Source: an uncultured Rikenellaceae bacterium (GTDB lineage Bacteria; Bacteroidota; Bacteroidia; Bacteroidales; Rikenellaceae). From it: a DNA stretch of 48,306 bases. A program made the position numbers and the translations under genes. Location of the stretch: positions 1 through 48,306 of the forward strand of contig CAMWRR010000001.1 of assembly GCA_947176715.1 (NCBI GenBank), written 5' to 3'. Below are positions 1 through 7,746 of this stretch, in pieces; within the stretch, counting starts at the first letter, position 1, and each line of letters starts with the position of its first letter. The notes beneath the pieces were generated by a model. It searched no databases. It was not told the origin of the DNA and worked only from the letters and a program-made list of their open reading frames with translations.

Positions 1-61
1 GTTTTAACAGATGCGGTTGGGTACCTTCAGTGAATAACGCTTATAACTTCGTGACTCTCAC

Positions 62-96
62 TTGCGGGCCTCCGTGCGGGGGAGGCTCCGGCCCGC
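62..96 (+). repeat. Intergenic hairpin repeat, copy 1
   Basis: The 14-mer TTGCGGGCCTCCGT (62-75) recurs exactly at 16337 and 42581. Here it continues into a GC-rich fold in which GCGGGCC (65-70 region) pairs with GGCCCGC (90-96), with an inner TCC/GGA pairing. About 25 bases upstream also resemble copy 3. It lies in the 214-base stretch at the left edge, beyond the DUF1015 terminator, where I see no coding frame or other signal. Whether it is a mobile repeat, a processing site or part of an untranslated region cannot be decided here. Confidence 0.55.
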
Positions 97-214
97 TCGG
101 CCCCTTCGCTACTCTACGGGTCCGCCAAGCGGAAAGTGTTTGATGACCTCGCATTCGCTCGGACCGCATCCGGTAACGAATATAAGTTTTACCGGACAGT
201 AATAATAGATAATA

Positions 215-248
215 AAAGAGCCTCGTTAAGATCTTAACGAGGCTCTTT
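215..248 (-). terminator. Perfect-palindrome terminator after the ser operon
   Basis: A 34-base perfect palindrome centred on AAGATCTT has AAAGAG/CTCTTT flanks. On the minus strand it comes 13 bases after the DUF1015 stop codon and is followed by TTTTATTATC. The symmetry means it could also stop transcription entering from the left on the plus strand. Confidence 0.85.
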
Positions 249-261
249 CGTGTTAAATGTA

Positions 262-1500
262 TTACTCCAGAGAGTGGATGACCAGTCCGGAGCGGAGCTT
301 AGGCTCGAACCACGTTGTTTTTGGGGGCATTATGTTGCCTGAGTCGGCAATGTCTACCAGCTGTTTCATAGATACGGGGTAGAGTGCGAATGCCACCGCC
401 ATACCGCCGTTGTCGACACGCTCTTTGAGTTCGCCGAGCCCGCGGATGCCGCCTACGAAGTCTATGCGTTTGTCGGTGCGCAGGTCTTTGATGCCTAACA
501 GCTTGTCGAGTACGAGGTTAGAGAGTATGGTAACGTCGAGTACGCCTATGGGGTCGCTGTCGTCGTAACGCCCCTCGCGTGCTTTGAGTCTGTACCACTC
601 GCCGCCTATATACATGCTGAACTCATGCAGGGCCGACGGCTTGACTATCTCCTTGCCCTCGCGGGTGACGATGAAATCCTCGTCGAGAGCGGCGATGAAC
701 TGCTCGGGAGTCATGCCGTTGAGGTCTTTGACCACGCGGTTGTAGTCTATGATTTTGAGCTGGTTCTCGGGGAATATCACAGAGAGGAAGTAGCAATACT
801 CCTCATTGCCGGTGTGGTTGGGGTTCTGCTTCATCTTCTCGCCTCCCACTAACGCGGCGGCGGCGGTACGATGATGACCGTCCGCCACATACAGGGCTGG
901 CATGGCGGCGAATATCTCCGTTATGCGGTCGATGATGGCGCGGTCGCGTATCACCCAGAAGTGGTGGCCGAAACCGTCCTCAGCCACGAAGTCGTACTCC
1001 GGAGCACCCTTTGTCACCGACGACACTATGGCGTCTATCTCGGCATTGGCCGGATGGCTGAAGAATACGGGCTCTATGTTGGCGTTCTGGTTGCGGACAT
1101 GCTTCATGCGGTCCTCCTCCTTGTCTTTGCGCGTCAGCTCGTGCTTCTTTATCTTGCCGGTGAGGTAGTCGTCGAAGTGACAGCACGCCACAAGGCCGTA
1201 TTGCGTGCGTCCGTCCATCGTCTGGGCGTAGACGTAATAGCAATCCTCGGGGTCCCCTACGAGCCAGCCGCGCTCCTGCCACAGACGGAAGTTCTCCACC
1301 GCCTTGTCGTAGACCTGCTGGGAGTGCTCGTCGGCGATGGGGTCGAAATCTATCTCCGGCTTGATGATGTGCAACAGCGACTTCTCGCCCGCTTCGGCCT
1401 TGGCCTCCTGCGAGTTGAGCACGTCGTAAGGGCGCGAGGCAACCTGCGATGCGTACTCTTTGGGAGGTCTGATGCCTTTGAAAGGTTTTATCTTTACCAT
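262..1500 (-). CDS. DUF1015 family protein
   Basis: This 412-residue protein belongs to the DUF1015 family (HTH_Mcm/SpoOJ-like annotations exist in databases, but the biochemical function is unsettled). Family hallmarks visible are the N-terminal FKGIRP and RPYDV (residues 8-12 and 23-27) and the central ADGHHRTAAA (206-215), a very conserved block that looks like an active or ligand-binding site. The ATG start is followed by a clean MVKIKPFKGIRP N-terminus and is retained. It is the last gene of serC-serA-DUF1015, 47 bases after serA, and ends at a strong terminator. This linkage to serine biosynthesis is common in Bacteroidota and suggests, without proving, a role near phosphoserine or PLP metabolism. 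No signal peptide or membrane segment is seen, so it should be cytoplasmic. Confidence 0.9.
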   Translation of the reverse strand: MVKIKPFKGIRPPKEYASQVASRPYDVLNSQEAKAEAGEKSLLHIIKPEIDFDPIADEHSQQVYDKAVENFRLWQERGWLVGDPEDCYYVYAQTMDGRTQYGLVACCHFDDYLTGKIKKHELTRKDKEEDRMKHVRNQNANIEPVFFSHPANAEIDAIVSSVTKGAPEYDFVAEDGFGHHFWVIRDRAIIDRITEIFAAMPALYVADGHHRTAAAALVGGEKMKQNPNHTGNEEYCYFLSVIFPENQLKIIDYNRVVKDLNGMTPEQFIAALDEDFIVTREGKEIVKPSALHEFSMYIGGEWYRLKAREGRYDDSDPIGVLDVTILSNLVLDKLLGIKDLRTDKRIDFVGGIRGLGELKERVDNGGMAVAFALYPVSMKQLVDIADSGNIMPPKTTWFEPKLRSGLVIHSLE

Positions 1501-1547
1501 AATAATATACGTTAAAAATCTCCCCGCAAAATGACGGGGAGAGATTG

Positions 1548-2459
1548 CTATTTGTTAACCTGGAATGTGGTGTCGCCCGTGGCGAAGAAGCCCACTATCT
1601 GACGTGCCGCGGCCAAACCTGCGTTGATGTTGGCTTCGGCCGTCTCGGCACCCATCTTCTTGGGTGTGGCGAAGACGCGTGTGCCGAACTTCTCGCGCAA
1701 GGCGTCGTAGTTGTCGGGCTTGACGTCGGTGGCGTATTTGAGGTCGGGTCTCTCTTCGAGCACCGCCATGAGGTCGGCCTCGTTGATCACATCCTTGCGG
1801 GCCGTGTTGACTATGATGGCACCTTTGGGCAGGAGCGAGAGCAACGAACGTCCCACCATTCCGCGGGTCTGCTCGGTAGAGGGCAGATGTATCGACAGCA
1901 CGTCGCTGACCTTGTAAAGCTCCTCGGCGGTAGCGAGGGGATAGTCGCACTCTGGGTCGGTAATGGGACGGCGACCCGAGGCATACACCGTCATACCGAA
2001 GCCGTGTGCGTAGCGTGCCACCAACTTGCCGATGTTGCCGAAAGCGTGGCATCCCATTCTCTTGCCGGCTATCTCCGAACCTGTCCCCGGATTGAACTGG
2101 TTGCGGGCCATGTAGATAGCCATCGCGATAGCCAGCTCGGCCACGGCATTGGAGTTCTGACCCGGGGTGTTCATCACCACTATGCCGCGCTCGGTGGCGG
2201 CGGCAAGGTCTACATTGTCGTAACCGGCACCCGCACGCACCACTATCTTGAGCTTGGGTGCGGCGGCTATGACCTCGGCGGTTATCTTGTCGCTGCGTAT
2301 GATTACAGCCTCCGCATCGGCCACGGCGGCGAGCAACTGGCTCTTGTCGGTGTACTTCTCGAGCAAGGCGAGCTCATGACCGGCACCTGTCACTATATCC
2401 TTTATGCCCCCTACGGCCGCTGCCGAGAAGGGCTTTTCTGTCGCAAGCAATATCTTCAT
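1548..2459 (-). CDS. serA: D-3-phosphoglycerate dehydrogenase, short type
   Basis: SerA oxidises 3-phosphoglycerate to 3-phosphohydroxypyruvate with NAD+, the first step of serine synthesis. The protein has 303 residues, so only the substrate- and NAD-binding domains are present; the ACT/ASB regulatory domains of long SerA proteins are absent and serine feedback through ACT is not expected. Recognisable blocks are VRAGAGYDNVD (74-84), a Rossmann loop AFGNIG (139-144, first Gly replaced by Ala), NTARKDVINE (218-227) and TPKKMGAETAEAN (265-277). In the last block the usual catalytic His (TPH) is Lys, as in the 'type IIIK' enzymes described from Entamoeba and common in Bacteroidota. It starts 5 bases after the serC stop codon, so the two are co-transcribed. 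Confidence 0.93.
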   Translation of the reverse strand: MKILLATEKPFSAAAVGGIKDIVTGAGHELALLEKYTDKSQLLAAVADAEAVIIRSDKITAEVIAAAPKLKIVVRAGAGYDNVDLAAATERGIVVMNTPGQNSNAVAELAIAMAIYMARNQFNPGTGSEIAGKRMGCHAFGNIGKLVARYAHGFGMTVYASGRRPITDPECDYPLATAEELYKVSDVLSIHLPSTEQTRGMVGRSLLSLLPKGAIIVNTARKDVINEADLMAVLEERPDLKYATDVKPDNYDALREKFGTRVFATPKKMGAETAEANINAGLAAARQIVGFFATGDTTFQVNK

Positions 2460-2464
2460 GACTG

Positions 2465-3535
2465 TTAACCTTTTATCTTAGCGAACTCACGCATAGTGTC
2501 GACAAGGGCCTGAACACCCTCTACCGACATGGCGTTGTAGGTAGAGGCGCGGAAACCGCCCACCAGACGGTGCCCCTTGATGCCGACCATGCCGCGTTCG
2601 GTAGCGAAAGTGCGGAACTCGTCGGCCAAATCCTCGAAGCCGTCGTTCATGACGAAACAGATGTTCATCAAAGAGCGGTCCTCCTTGACAGCCGTGCCCT
2701 TGAAGAGGGGGTTGGAGTCTATCTCGTCGTATAGTATCTCGGCCTTCTTGCGGTTGATCTTCTCCATCTCCTTTACGCCGCCCAAGCCTTTGAGCCAGCG
2801 GAGCGTCTCGCGCATTACGAATATCGGGAATACGGGAGGGGTGTTGTACATTGAGCCGTTGTCGATGTGCAGGCGGTAGTCCACCATGCTGGGCAGTTTG
2901 CGCGATACCTTGCCGAGTATATCTTCGCGTACTATCACGAACGTTACGCCAGCGGGTGCGAGATTCTTCTGCGCGCCGCCGTATATGAGTCCGTATTTGC
3001 TTACGTCTACGGGACGGCTGAGTATATCGGAGCTCATGTCGGCCACCAGTGTCACGGGAGAGTCTATGTCGGTGTGGTACTCGGTGCCGTAGATGGTGTT
3101 ATTGGTGGTTATGTGCAGGTAGTCGAGGTCGGAGGGTATGTCAAACCCTTTGGGTATGTAGGTGAAGTTCTTGTCTTCAGACGACGCCACGCATACCGTC
3201 TCGCCGAAGTTGGCCGCCTCTTTCATGGCCTTCTTGGCCCATACGCCCGTGTTGACATAACCGGCCTTTTTCTCGAGTAGGTTGTAGGGTATGTGGAAGA
3301 ACTGGGTGCTGGCACCGCCTCCGAGGAAGAGAACGTGATAGCCCTCGGGCACTCCCAACAGCTCCTTGAACAGAGCCACCGTCTCGTCCATCACTGCCTG
3401 AAACTCCTTTGAACGGTGAGATACCTCCAGTATGGAGAGTCCTATGCCGTCGAAATCGAGGACGGCCTTTGCTGCATTCTCGAATGCGATGCGGGGTAGT
3501 ATTGAGGGACCCGCGCTGAAATTAACTTTGCCCAT
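2465..3535 (-). CDS. serC: Phosphoserine aminotransferase
   Basis: SerC is a PLP enzyme that transaminates 3-phosphohydroxypyruvate with glutamate to phosphoserine, using the product of SerA encoded directly downstream. Length (356 residues) is normal. Visible blocks are NFSAGPS at residues 5-11, EVSHRSKEF (37-45), GGGASTQF (72-79) for PLP phosphate binding, and YGGAQKNLAPAG (185-196) with the Schiff-base lysine at 190. It is the first gene of the serC-serA-DUF1015 operon. The upstream region (3590-3680) is AT-rich; a TATAATTG box on the minus strand near 3612-3619 is a one-mismatch -7 element, so the promoter is plausible but not firm. No phosphoserine phosphatase gene (serB) is nearby. Confidence 0.95.
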   Translation of the reverse strand: MGKVNFSAGPSILPRIAFENAAKAVLDFDGIGLSILEVSHRSKEFQAVMDETVALFKELLGVPEGYHVLFLGGGASTQFFHIPYNLLEKKAGYVNTGVWAKKAMKEAANFGETVCVASSEDKNFTYIPKGFDIPSDLDYLHITTNNTIYGTEYHTDIDSPVTLVADMSSDILSRPVDVSKYGLIYGGAQKNLAPAGVTFVIVREDILGKVSRKLPSMVDYRLHIDNGSMYNTPPVFPIFVMRETLRWLKGLGGVKEMEKINRKKAEILYDEIDSNPLFKGTAVKEDRSLMNICFVMNDGFEDLADEFRTFATERGMVGIKGHRLVGGFRASTYNAMSVEGVQALVDTMREFAKIKG

Positions 3536-3589
3536 AGAAATGTTTTTAATGCCCGTTTACAGGGCGATGAACGTATGTGTTTGTTAAAT

Positions 3590-3900
3590 AATATCCGTTA
3601 TCGATTTACAATTATAATAATTTTTTGTCAAAAAACGAAATAAATGTTAAATTTTCTTCGATTTCGGGCGAATTAATTTCAGAACACACCGGTATTCGGG
3701 GTTAACAGCCCCGTTTCCGAACCGACGTTATACCGGTTAATACGTTATGGCTAAGGTAAAAGCGGGAGTCAAGCAACTTATCGTAGTTCGTCGCCTCGAA
3801 ACAGTAAGGCGGCGACCGTTTCATCCCTCCGGGGCGTGGATGCGGACACACCGTTAAGGGTGTTATCCCGTATTCCGCCTGTAGTGGAAATTTCCGACAC
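3590..3900. other. Non-coding gap between serC and rpmE2 terminator
   Basis: Two parts are visible. 3590-3680 is AT-rich and probably carries the serC promoter. 3698-3900 is GC-rich and hairpin-rich: CGGGG/CCCCG around 3698-3714, CGCCT/AGGCG (3793-3797 with 3807-3811), ACACC/GGTGT (3848-3852 with 3859-3863), and a possible long-range AGGCGG/CCGCCT (3807-3812 with 3875-3880). The minus-strand open frame across it runs through the rpmE2 terminator and is not credible as a gene. I see no named RNA family. Confidence 0.4.
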
Positions 3901-3901
3901 G

Positions 3902-3939
3902 AAACAAAAACACCCCGAAAGCCGAAACTTCCGGGGTGT
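3902..3939 (-). terminator. rpmE2 terminator
   Basis: On the minus strand ACACCCCG and CGGGGTGT form an 8-bp stem, extended by three more pairs across one mismatch, followed by TTTTTGTTTC. It lies 24 bases past the L31 stop codon. Confidence 0.9.
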
Positions 3940-3962
3940 ATCTTCAGAAACCTGCGCAACGC

Positions 3963-4232
3963 TTATTGCTGCTGTTTCTTCTTATCGTAGTGCTTTTGGT
4001 AGCGGCTCATAAACTTATCAACGCGTCCTGCGGTGTCGACGAGCTTCATCTTACCGGTATAGAAAGGGTGTGATGAGCTTGATACCTCGACTTTGAAAAC
4101 GGGATAGGTTTCGCCGTTCACTTCTATGTCTTCTTTGGTCTGAACGGCGGCCCTGCACAAAAACGTAGTGTCGTTCGACATGTCTTTGAACGCCACGATA
4201 CGATAATTTTCAGGATGGATACCTTTTTTCAT
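3963..4232 (-). CDS. rpmE2: 50S ribosomal protein L31 type B
   Basis: L31 of the large ribosomal subunit, 89 residues from the ATG at 4232. The longer open frame to 4274 is rejected because it runs over the promoter -7 box and because MKKGIHPENYR is the conserved L31 start. TFLCRA, SSSSHPFYTGK and VDKFMSRYQKHY are typical of type B L31, which lacks the four zinc-binding cysteines of type A; only one Cys is present. Type B proteins are often the zinc-independent version. The gene has its own promoter (4261-4291) and its own terminator, so it is a single-gene transcription unit downstream of the nfn pair. Confidence 0.96.
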   Translation of the reverse strand: MKKGIHPENYRIVAFKDMSNDTTFLCRAAVQTKEDIEVNGETYPVFKVEVSSSSHPFYTGKMKLVDTAGRVDKFMSRYQKHYDKKKQQQ

Positions 4233-4260
4233 TGTGCTGTGTTTTGTTGTTTTCCGGTTG

Positions 4261-4291
4261 CAAAGGTAACCCATTAATTCGGATTACCAAA
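4261..4291 (-). promoter_or_regulatory. rpmE2 promoter, Bacteroidota type
   Basis: On the minus strand TTTG (4291-4288) and TACCTTTG (4268-4261) are 19 bp apart, an exact match to the TTTG / TAnnTTTG pattern of the primary sigma factor in this phylum. The L31 ATG follows 28 bases later. Confidence 0.85.
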
Positions 4292-4312
4292 TATATTTTC
4301 GCAAATAAACGG

Positions 4313-5698
4313 CTATTTGCTCTTGATATATGCGTCGATGGCGGCGGCGGCCTTACGTCCGGCCCCCATGGCCAGTATCACCGTTGCGGCACCGGTCACC
4401 GTGTCGCCGCCGGCGAATATGCCGGGACGCGAGGTGGCGCCGTTTTCGTCGGCTACGATACAGCCGCGTCTGTTGGTCTCCAGTCCGTCGGTAGTGGTGG
4501 CTATCAGCGGGTTGGGCGATGTGCCGAGGGCCATTATCACCACGTCGCACTCTATGTCGAACTCCGAGCCGGGCACCTCAACGGGCGAACGACGTCCCGA
4601 TTCGTCGGGCTCGCCCAGCTCCATGCGTACGCAACGCAGGGCCTTGACCCACCCTTTGTCGTCGCCTATCACCTCCACGGGGTTGGTGAGCATACGGAAG
4701 TCGATGCCCTCCTCCTTGGCGTGGTGCACCTCCTCGCGGCGTGCGGGCAGCTCGGCCTCGCCTCGACGGTAGATTATGGTGGCCTCCGCGCCCAGACGCT
4801 TGGCGGTGCGCACGGCATCCATAGCCACGTTACCGCCGCCCACCACGGCCACTCTGTCGCCGGTGTATATGGGGGTGTCGTAAGAGTCGTCGTAGGCGTG
4901 CATGAGGTTGGCGCGCGTGAGGAACTCGTTGGCCGAGACCACGCCGTTGAGGTTCTCGCCCGGTATGTTCATAAAGCGGGGCAGACCGGCGCCCGAGCCT
5001 ATGAATACGGCCTCGTAGCCCTCCTCGTTCATGAGCGAGTCGATGGTGACGGTGCGTCCCACCACCACGTCGGTCTCTATCTCCACGCCGAGCTTCTTGA
5101 CGTTCTCTATCTCCGGAGCCACCACCCCTGCCTTGGGCAGACGAAACTCCGGTATGCCGTATTCGAGCACGCCGCCCGCCTTGTGCAGGGCTTCGAATAT
5201 CTTGACACCGTATCCCGCTTTGGCAAGGTCGGCGGCACATGCCAACGACGCCGGACCGCTACCCACTATGGCCACCTTGTGTCCGTTGGCGGGCTTGCAT
5301 TTTACTTTGAGCGAGCCGGTGTTGCGTCCCCAGTCGCCTATGAAGCGTTCGAGCTTGCCTATTGCCACAGGCTCGCCCTTGATGCCGAGGATGCACGAAC
5401 CCTCGCACTGATTCTCCTGCGGGCATACGCGTCCGCACACCGAGGGGAGCGACGAATCTTCGGCCACAGCGGCGGCGGCTCCGGCGAGGTCTCCGGCGTT
5501 TATCAGCGATATGAACCGGGGTATCTGGAGCGATACGGGGCATGCCTCCACGCAACGCGGCTTACCGCAGTTGAGACAGCGGCTCGCCTCCAGACGCGCC
5601 TCCTGCTCGTTGTAACCGTAACATACCTCCTCGAAATTGGTGGCCCTCACAGCGGGCTCCTGTTCGCGCACGGGGGTGCGCGGTATCTTGTTTGCCAT
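4313..5698 (-). CDS. NADPH-binding Fe-S flavoprotein, NfnB / GltA-like large subunit
   Basis: This 461-residue protein is of the glutamate synthase small-subunit family. Eight cysteines near the N-terminus (C41, C44, C49, C53 and C88, C92, C98, C102) should hold two [4Fe-4S] clusters. GSGPAS (146-151) is the FAD-binding Rossmann loop, GGGNVAMDAV near 285 the NADPH loop, and GIFAGGD near the C-terminus the second FAD motif. Databases often call it glutamate synthase, but no glutamate synthase large subunit is adjacent. Instead the partner gene upstream encodes an NfnA-like FAD/[2Fe-2S] subunit. Together they match NfnAB (NADH-dependent ferredoxin:NADP+ oxidoreductase) or the related SudAB; substrate choice is inference. 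The ATG at 5698 is preferred over a GTG at 5719. Confidence 0.85.
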   Translation of the reverse strand: MANKIPRTPVREQEPAVRATNFEEVCYGYNEQEARLEASRCLNCGKPRCVEACPVSLQIPRFISLINAGDLAGAAAAVAEDSSLPSVCGRVCPQENQCEGSCILGIKGEPVAIGKLERFIGDWGRNTGSLKVKCKPANGHKVAIVGSGPASLACAADLAKAGYGVKIFEALHKAGGVLEYGIPEFRLPKAGVVAPEIENVKKLGVEIETDVVVGRTVTIDSLMNEEGYEAVFIGSGAGLPRFMNIPGENLNGVVSANEFLTRANLMHAYDDSYDTPIYTGDRVAVVGGGNVAMDAVRTAKRLGAEATIIYRRGEAELPARREEVHHAKEEGIDFRMLTNPVEVIGDDKGWVKALRCVRMELGEPDESGRRSPVEVPGSEFDIECDVVIMALGTSPNPLIATTTDGLETNRRGCIVADENGATSRPGIFAGGDTVTGAATVILAMGAGRKAAAAIDAYIKSK

Positions 5699-5752
5699 AA
5701 TTATCCGTTTTTTGTTCACGGAGCCGCGGCCCCGCCTGTTATATTATAGTTG

Positions 5753-6631
5753 TCAGTGCAGACCCACCTTGCATTTGTGACCCTCCAACGCCTCCTGAAC
5801 GGCCTTGGCCTTGCGGCTCTCGATGGTCTTGTACTGGGCCTGACGGCGCATGGCCTCGTCGAAGTCTACCTGATGGCCGTCGAACTCGGGCCCCTCCACG
5901 CATGTGAAGTAGGTTTTGCCGCCCACCGTCACGCGACATGCGCCGCACATTCCGGTGCCGTCCACCATGAGCGAGTTGAGGCTCACTATGGTCTTGATGC
6001 CGTATTTGGCCGTGGTCAGACACACGAACTTCATCATTATCATAGGCCCTATGGCAACCACCACGTCGTAGCTCTTGCCCTCGGCCACGAGCTTCTCGAA
6101 GAGCTGGGTTACCAGACCGTGGAAACCTTCGGAGCCGTCGTCCGTAGCCACGTAGAGGTTGCCGGCCACGGCGCGCATCTCCTCTTGCATTATGAGCAGA
6201 TTCTTGCTCTTGGCCCCCACTATGACATCGGCCTTGACACCCTGCTCGGCGAGCCATTTGACCTGCGGATAGACGGGTGCGGTGCCCAAGCCGCCGGCTA
6301 TGAACATTATGCGTTTGCCGCGCAACTGCTCGATGTTTTCATATACGAACTCGGAGGGACGTCCCAGCGGACCCACGAAGTTGGCGATGCACTCGCCCTC
6401 CTCCAAGGCGCATATACGTGCCGACGAGGCTCCCACCACCTGTGTCACTATGGTTACGGTGCCACGGTCGGTGTCGTAGTCGCAGATGGTGAGCGGGACA
6501 CGCTCCCCGCGTTCGTCCACCCTTACTATCACGAACTGACCGGGACGCGCCGACCGTGCCACGCGGGGCGCCTCCACATCCATCAGGCAGATATTCTCCG
6601 CCAACATTCTCTTTTTTACAATCTTGAACAT
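5753..6631 (-). CDS. FAD/NAD-binding [2Fe-2S] subunit, NfnA / SudB-like
   Basis: This 292-residue subunit resembles dihydroorotate dehydrogenase electron-transfer subunits and NfnA. An N-terminal FAD-binding barrel (to about residue 100, RPGQFVIVR and PLTICDYD) is followed by an NAD-binding domain (IAGGLGTAPVYP, 111-122; IGPMIMMK, 194-201) and a [2Fe-2S] site. The site is D224-x4-C229-x2-C232-x11-C244: three cysteines plus an aspartate, the ligand set reported for Nfn small subunits rather than the four cysteines of PyrK. It precedes the large-subunit gene by 54 bases and follows the DUF1573 gene by 41, so all probably share the mnmA transcript. The likely role is flavin-based electron bifurcation between ferredoxin, NADH and NADPH; this is inferred from architecture. 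Confidence 0.85.
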   Translation of the reverse strand: MFKIVKKRMLAENICLMDVEAPRVARSARPGQFVIVRVDERGERVPLTICDYDTDRGTVTIVTQVVGASSARICALEEGECIANFVGPLGRPSEFVYENIEQLRGKRIMFIAGGLGTAPVYPQVKWLAEQGVKADVIVGAKSKNLLIMQEEMRAVAGNLYVATDDGSEGFHGLVTQLFEKLVAEGKSYDVVVAIGPMIMMKFVCLTTAKYGIKTIVSLNSLMVDGTGMCGACRVTVGGKTYFTCVEGPEFDGHQVDFDEAMRRQAQYKTIESRKAKAVQEALEGHKCKVGLH

Positions 6632-6672
6632 ACTCTTTATCGTTGAGAGGGCCCTTGCGTCCCAGTCCTGTT

Positions 6673-7743
6673 TTACTTTACGTTAGCCACCGCCCGTAGC
6701 CTTATCACCGGCTCTGTGGGGTCGTTGGTCACCACCGTCACCTCCTCGCTGAGGCGTCCCGCTCCTGCCGGCGATAGCCTTACGGTGAGGGTCGCGCTCT
6801 TGCCCGGCTCTATCTGCCGGGTCGATACCTCGCAGCTCACCTGCGACGACGAACATGTCACGTTCACTATGTCAAGGGTGCGTGTGCCGCCGTTGGTGAG
6901 TGTGAAGCGGTGTGTCAGAGCCTTGCCGCGCGATACCTCGCCGAAGTAACGGAATGTCTCGGAGAGGTCGGCCCGCGGTGTCACTCGACGCTCGTCGGGC
7001 GAGAGCGAGGTGAAGTCGGGCGTGGCTACGCCGTCGGCACGTATGACGGCTACCTCTGCACCGTCGACCCTGAGCTCTATGCGTGCCTTGAAAGGTCCGT
7101 AGGTGTCGCGGCTCTTGAGGTCGTAGGTTATCAATATCTGCCCTTTCGCACCCGGGGCGAGAGAGGAGGGGGCCGTGACGGAGCATACGCCGTCCGTTTT
7201 GGCCTCTATCCTTATGGGTTTGGCGGTGGGGTTATACAGCTCTATCGCCTTGGTGTGTCGGTAGCCCACCGGTATGTTGCCGAAATATACCGAATTGCTC
7301 CCACCGCGAAGCCCCGACGGTGTGAACACCACGGGATAGTCGTCGGCCACGGTGCGCGGACGGCCCGTGACGGTGCCCGTGATGGTTACTATGTCGGTGG
7401 ATTTGCGTCCGTTGCTGACGAGGTATATCTCTTTCTTGAAGTATCCGGGTCTGTCGGCGGGGTCGTACGTGATGCGCAGGGTGGCTTCGCGGCCCGGCAT
7501 CAGGGGGGCCTTGTCGTACGACGGGGTGGTGCATCCGCAGCTCGTCGAGACGAAGTCTATGACGTAGGGCCTGTCGCTTACGTTGCGGTATCTGACGGTG
7601 CATGTGACTATGCCGTCGGTCTCCTTTACGGTGCCGAAGTCGTAGACGGCGGGGGTGAACGTTATCTGCCCCGACGGCCTGTTCTGAGCACCTGCCGTGA
7701 GTGTCGCCGCCAGGCCGAGTATGAATATGACGAATAGTCTCAT
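6673..7743 (-). CDS. DUF1573 domain exported protein
   Basis: This 356-residue secreted protein has a signal peptide (MRLFVIFILG...TAGAQ, cleavage about residue 19-20). DUF1573 modules are Ig-like (ASPM-SPD2-Hydin-type) beta-sandwich domains. The first (about 25-125) has FTPAVYDFGTV and STSCGCTTP with the paired cysteines C69 and C71 typical of the family. A middle module covers about 130-235, and the C-terminal one (about 260-355) has LTNGGTRTLDIVNVTCSSSQVSCEV and an EPGKSATLTV strand. The molecular role is unknown; such proteins are probably periplasmic or surface scaffolds. It starts 3 bases after the mnmA stop codon and is presumably translated from the same mRNA, though no functional link to tRNA thiolation is evident. 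Confidence 0.88.
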   Translation of the reverse strand: MRLFVIFILGLAATLTAGAQNRPSGQITFTPAVYDFGTVKETDGIVTCTVRYRNVSDRPYVIDFVSTSCGCTTPSYDKAPLMPGREATLRITYDPADRPGYFKKEIYLVSNGRKSTDIVTITGTVTGRPRTVADDYPVVFTPSGLRGGSNSVYFGNIPVGYRHTKAIELYNPTAKPIRIEAKTDGVCSVTAPSSLAPGAKGQILITYDLKSRDTYGPFKARIELRVDGAEVAVIRADGVATPDFTSLSPDERRVTPRADLSETFRYFGEVSRGKALTHRFTLTNGGTRTLDIVNVTCSSSQVSCEVSTRQIEPGKSATLTVRLSPAGAGRLSEEVTVVTNDPTEPVIRLRAVANVK

Positions 7744-7746
7744 CTT

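Noticed and set aside
3702..3959. 85-codon open frame on the minus strand
   Set aside because: It begins in hairpin-rich non-coding DNA, crosses or abuts the rpmE2 terminator, and has no family-like sequence or promoter.
4232..5749. 505-codon open frame on the plus strand
   Set aside because: It is antisense to the Fe-S flavoprotein gene, whose motifs are unmistakable; long antisense frames are common in GC-rich DNA.
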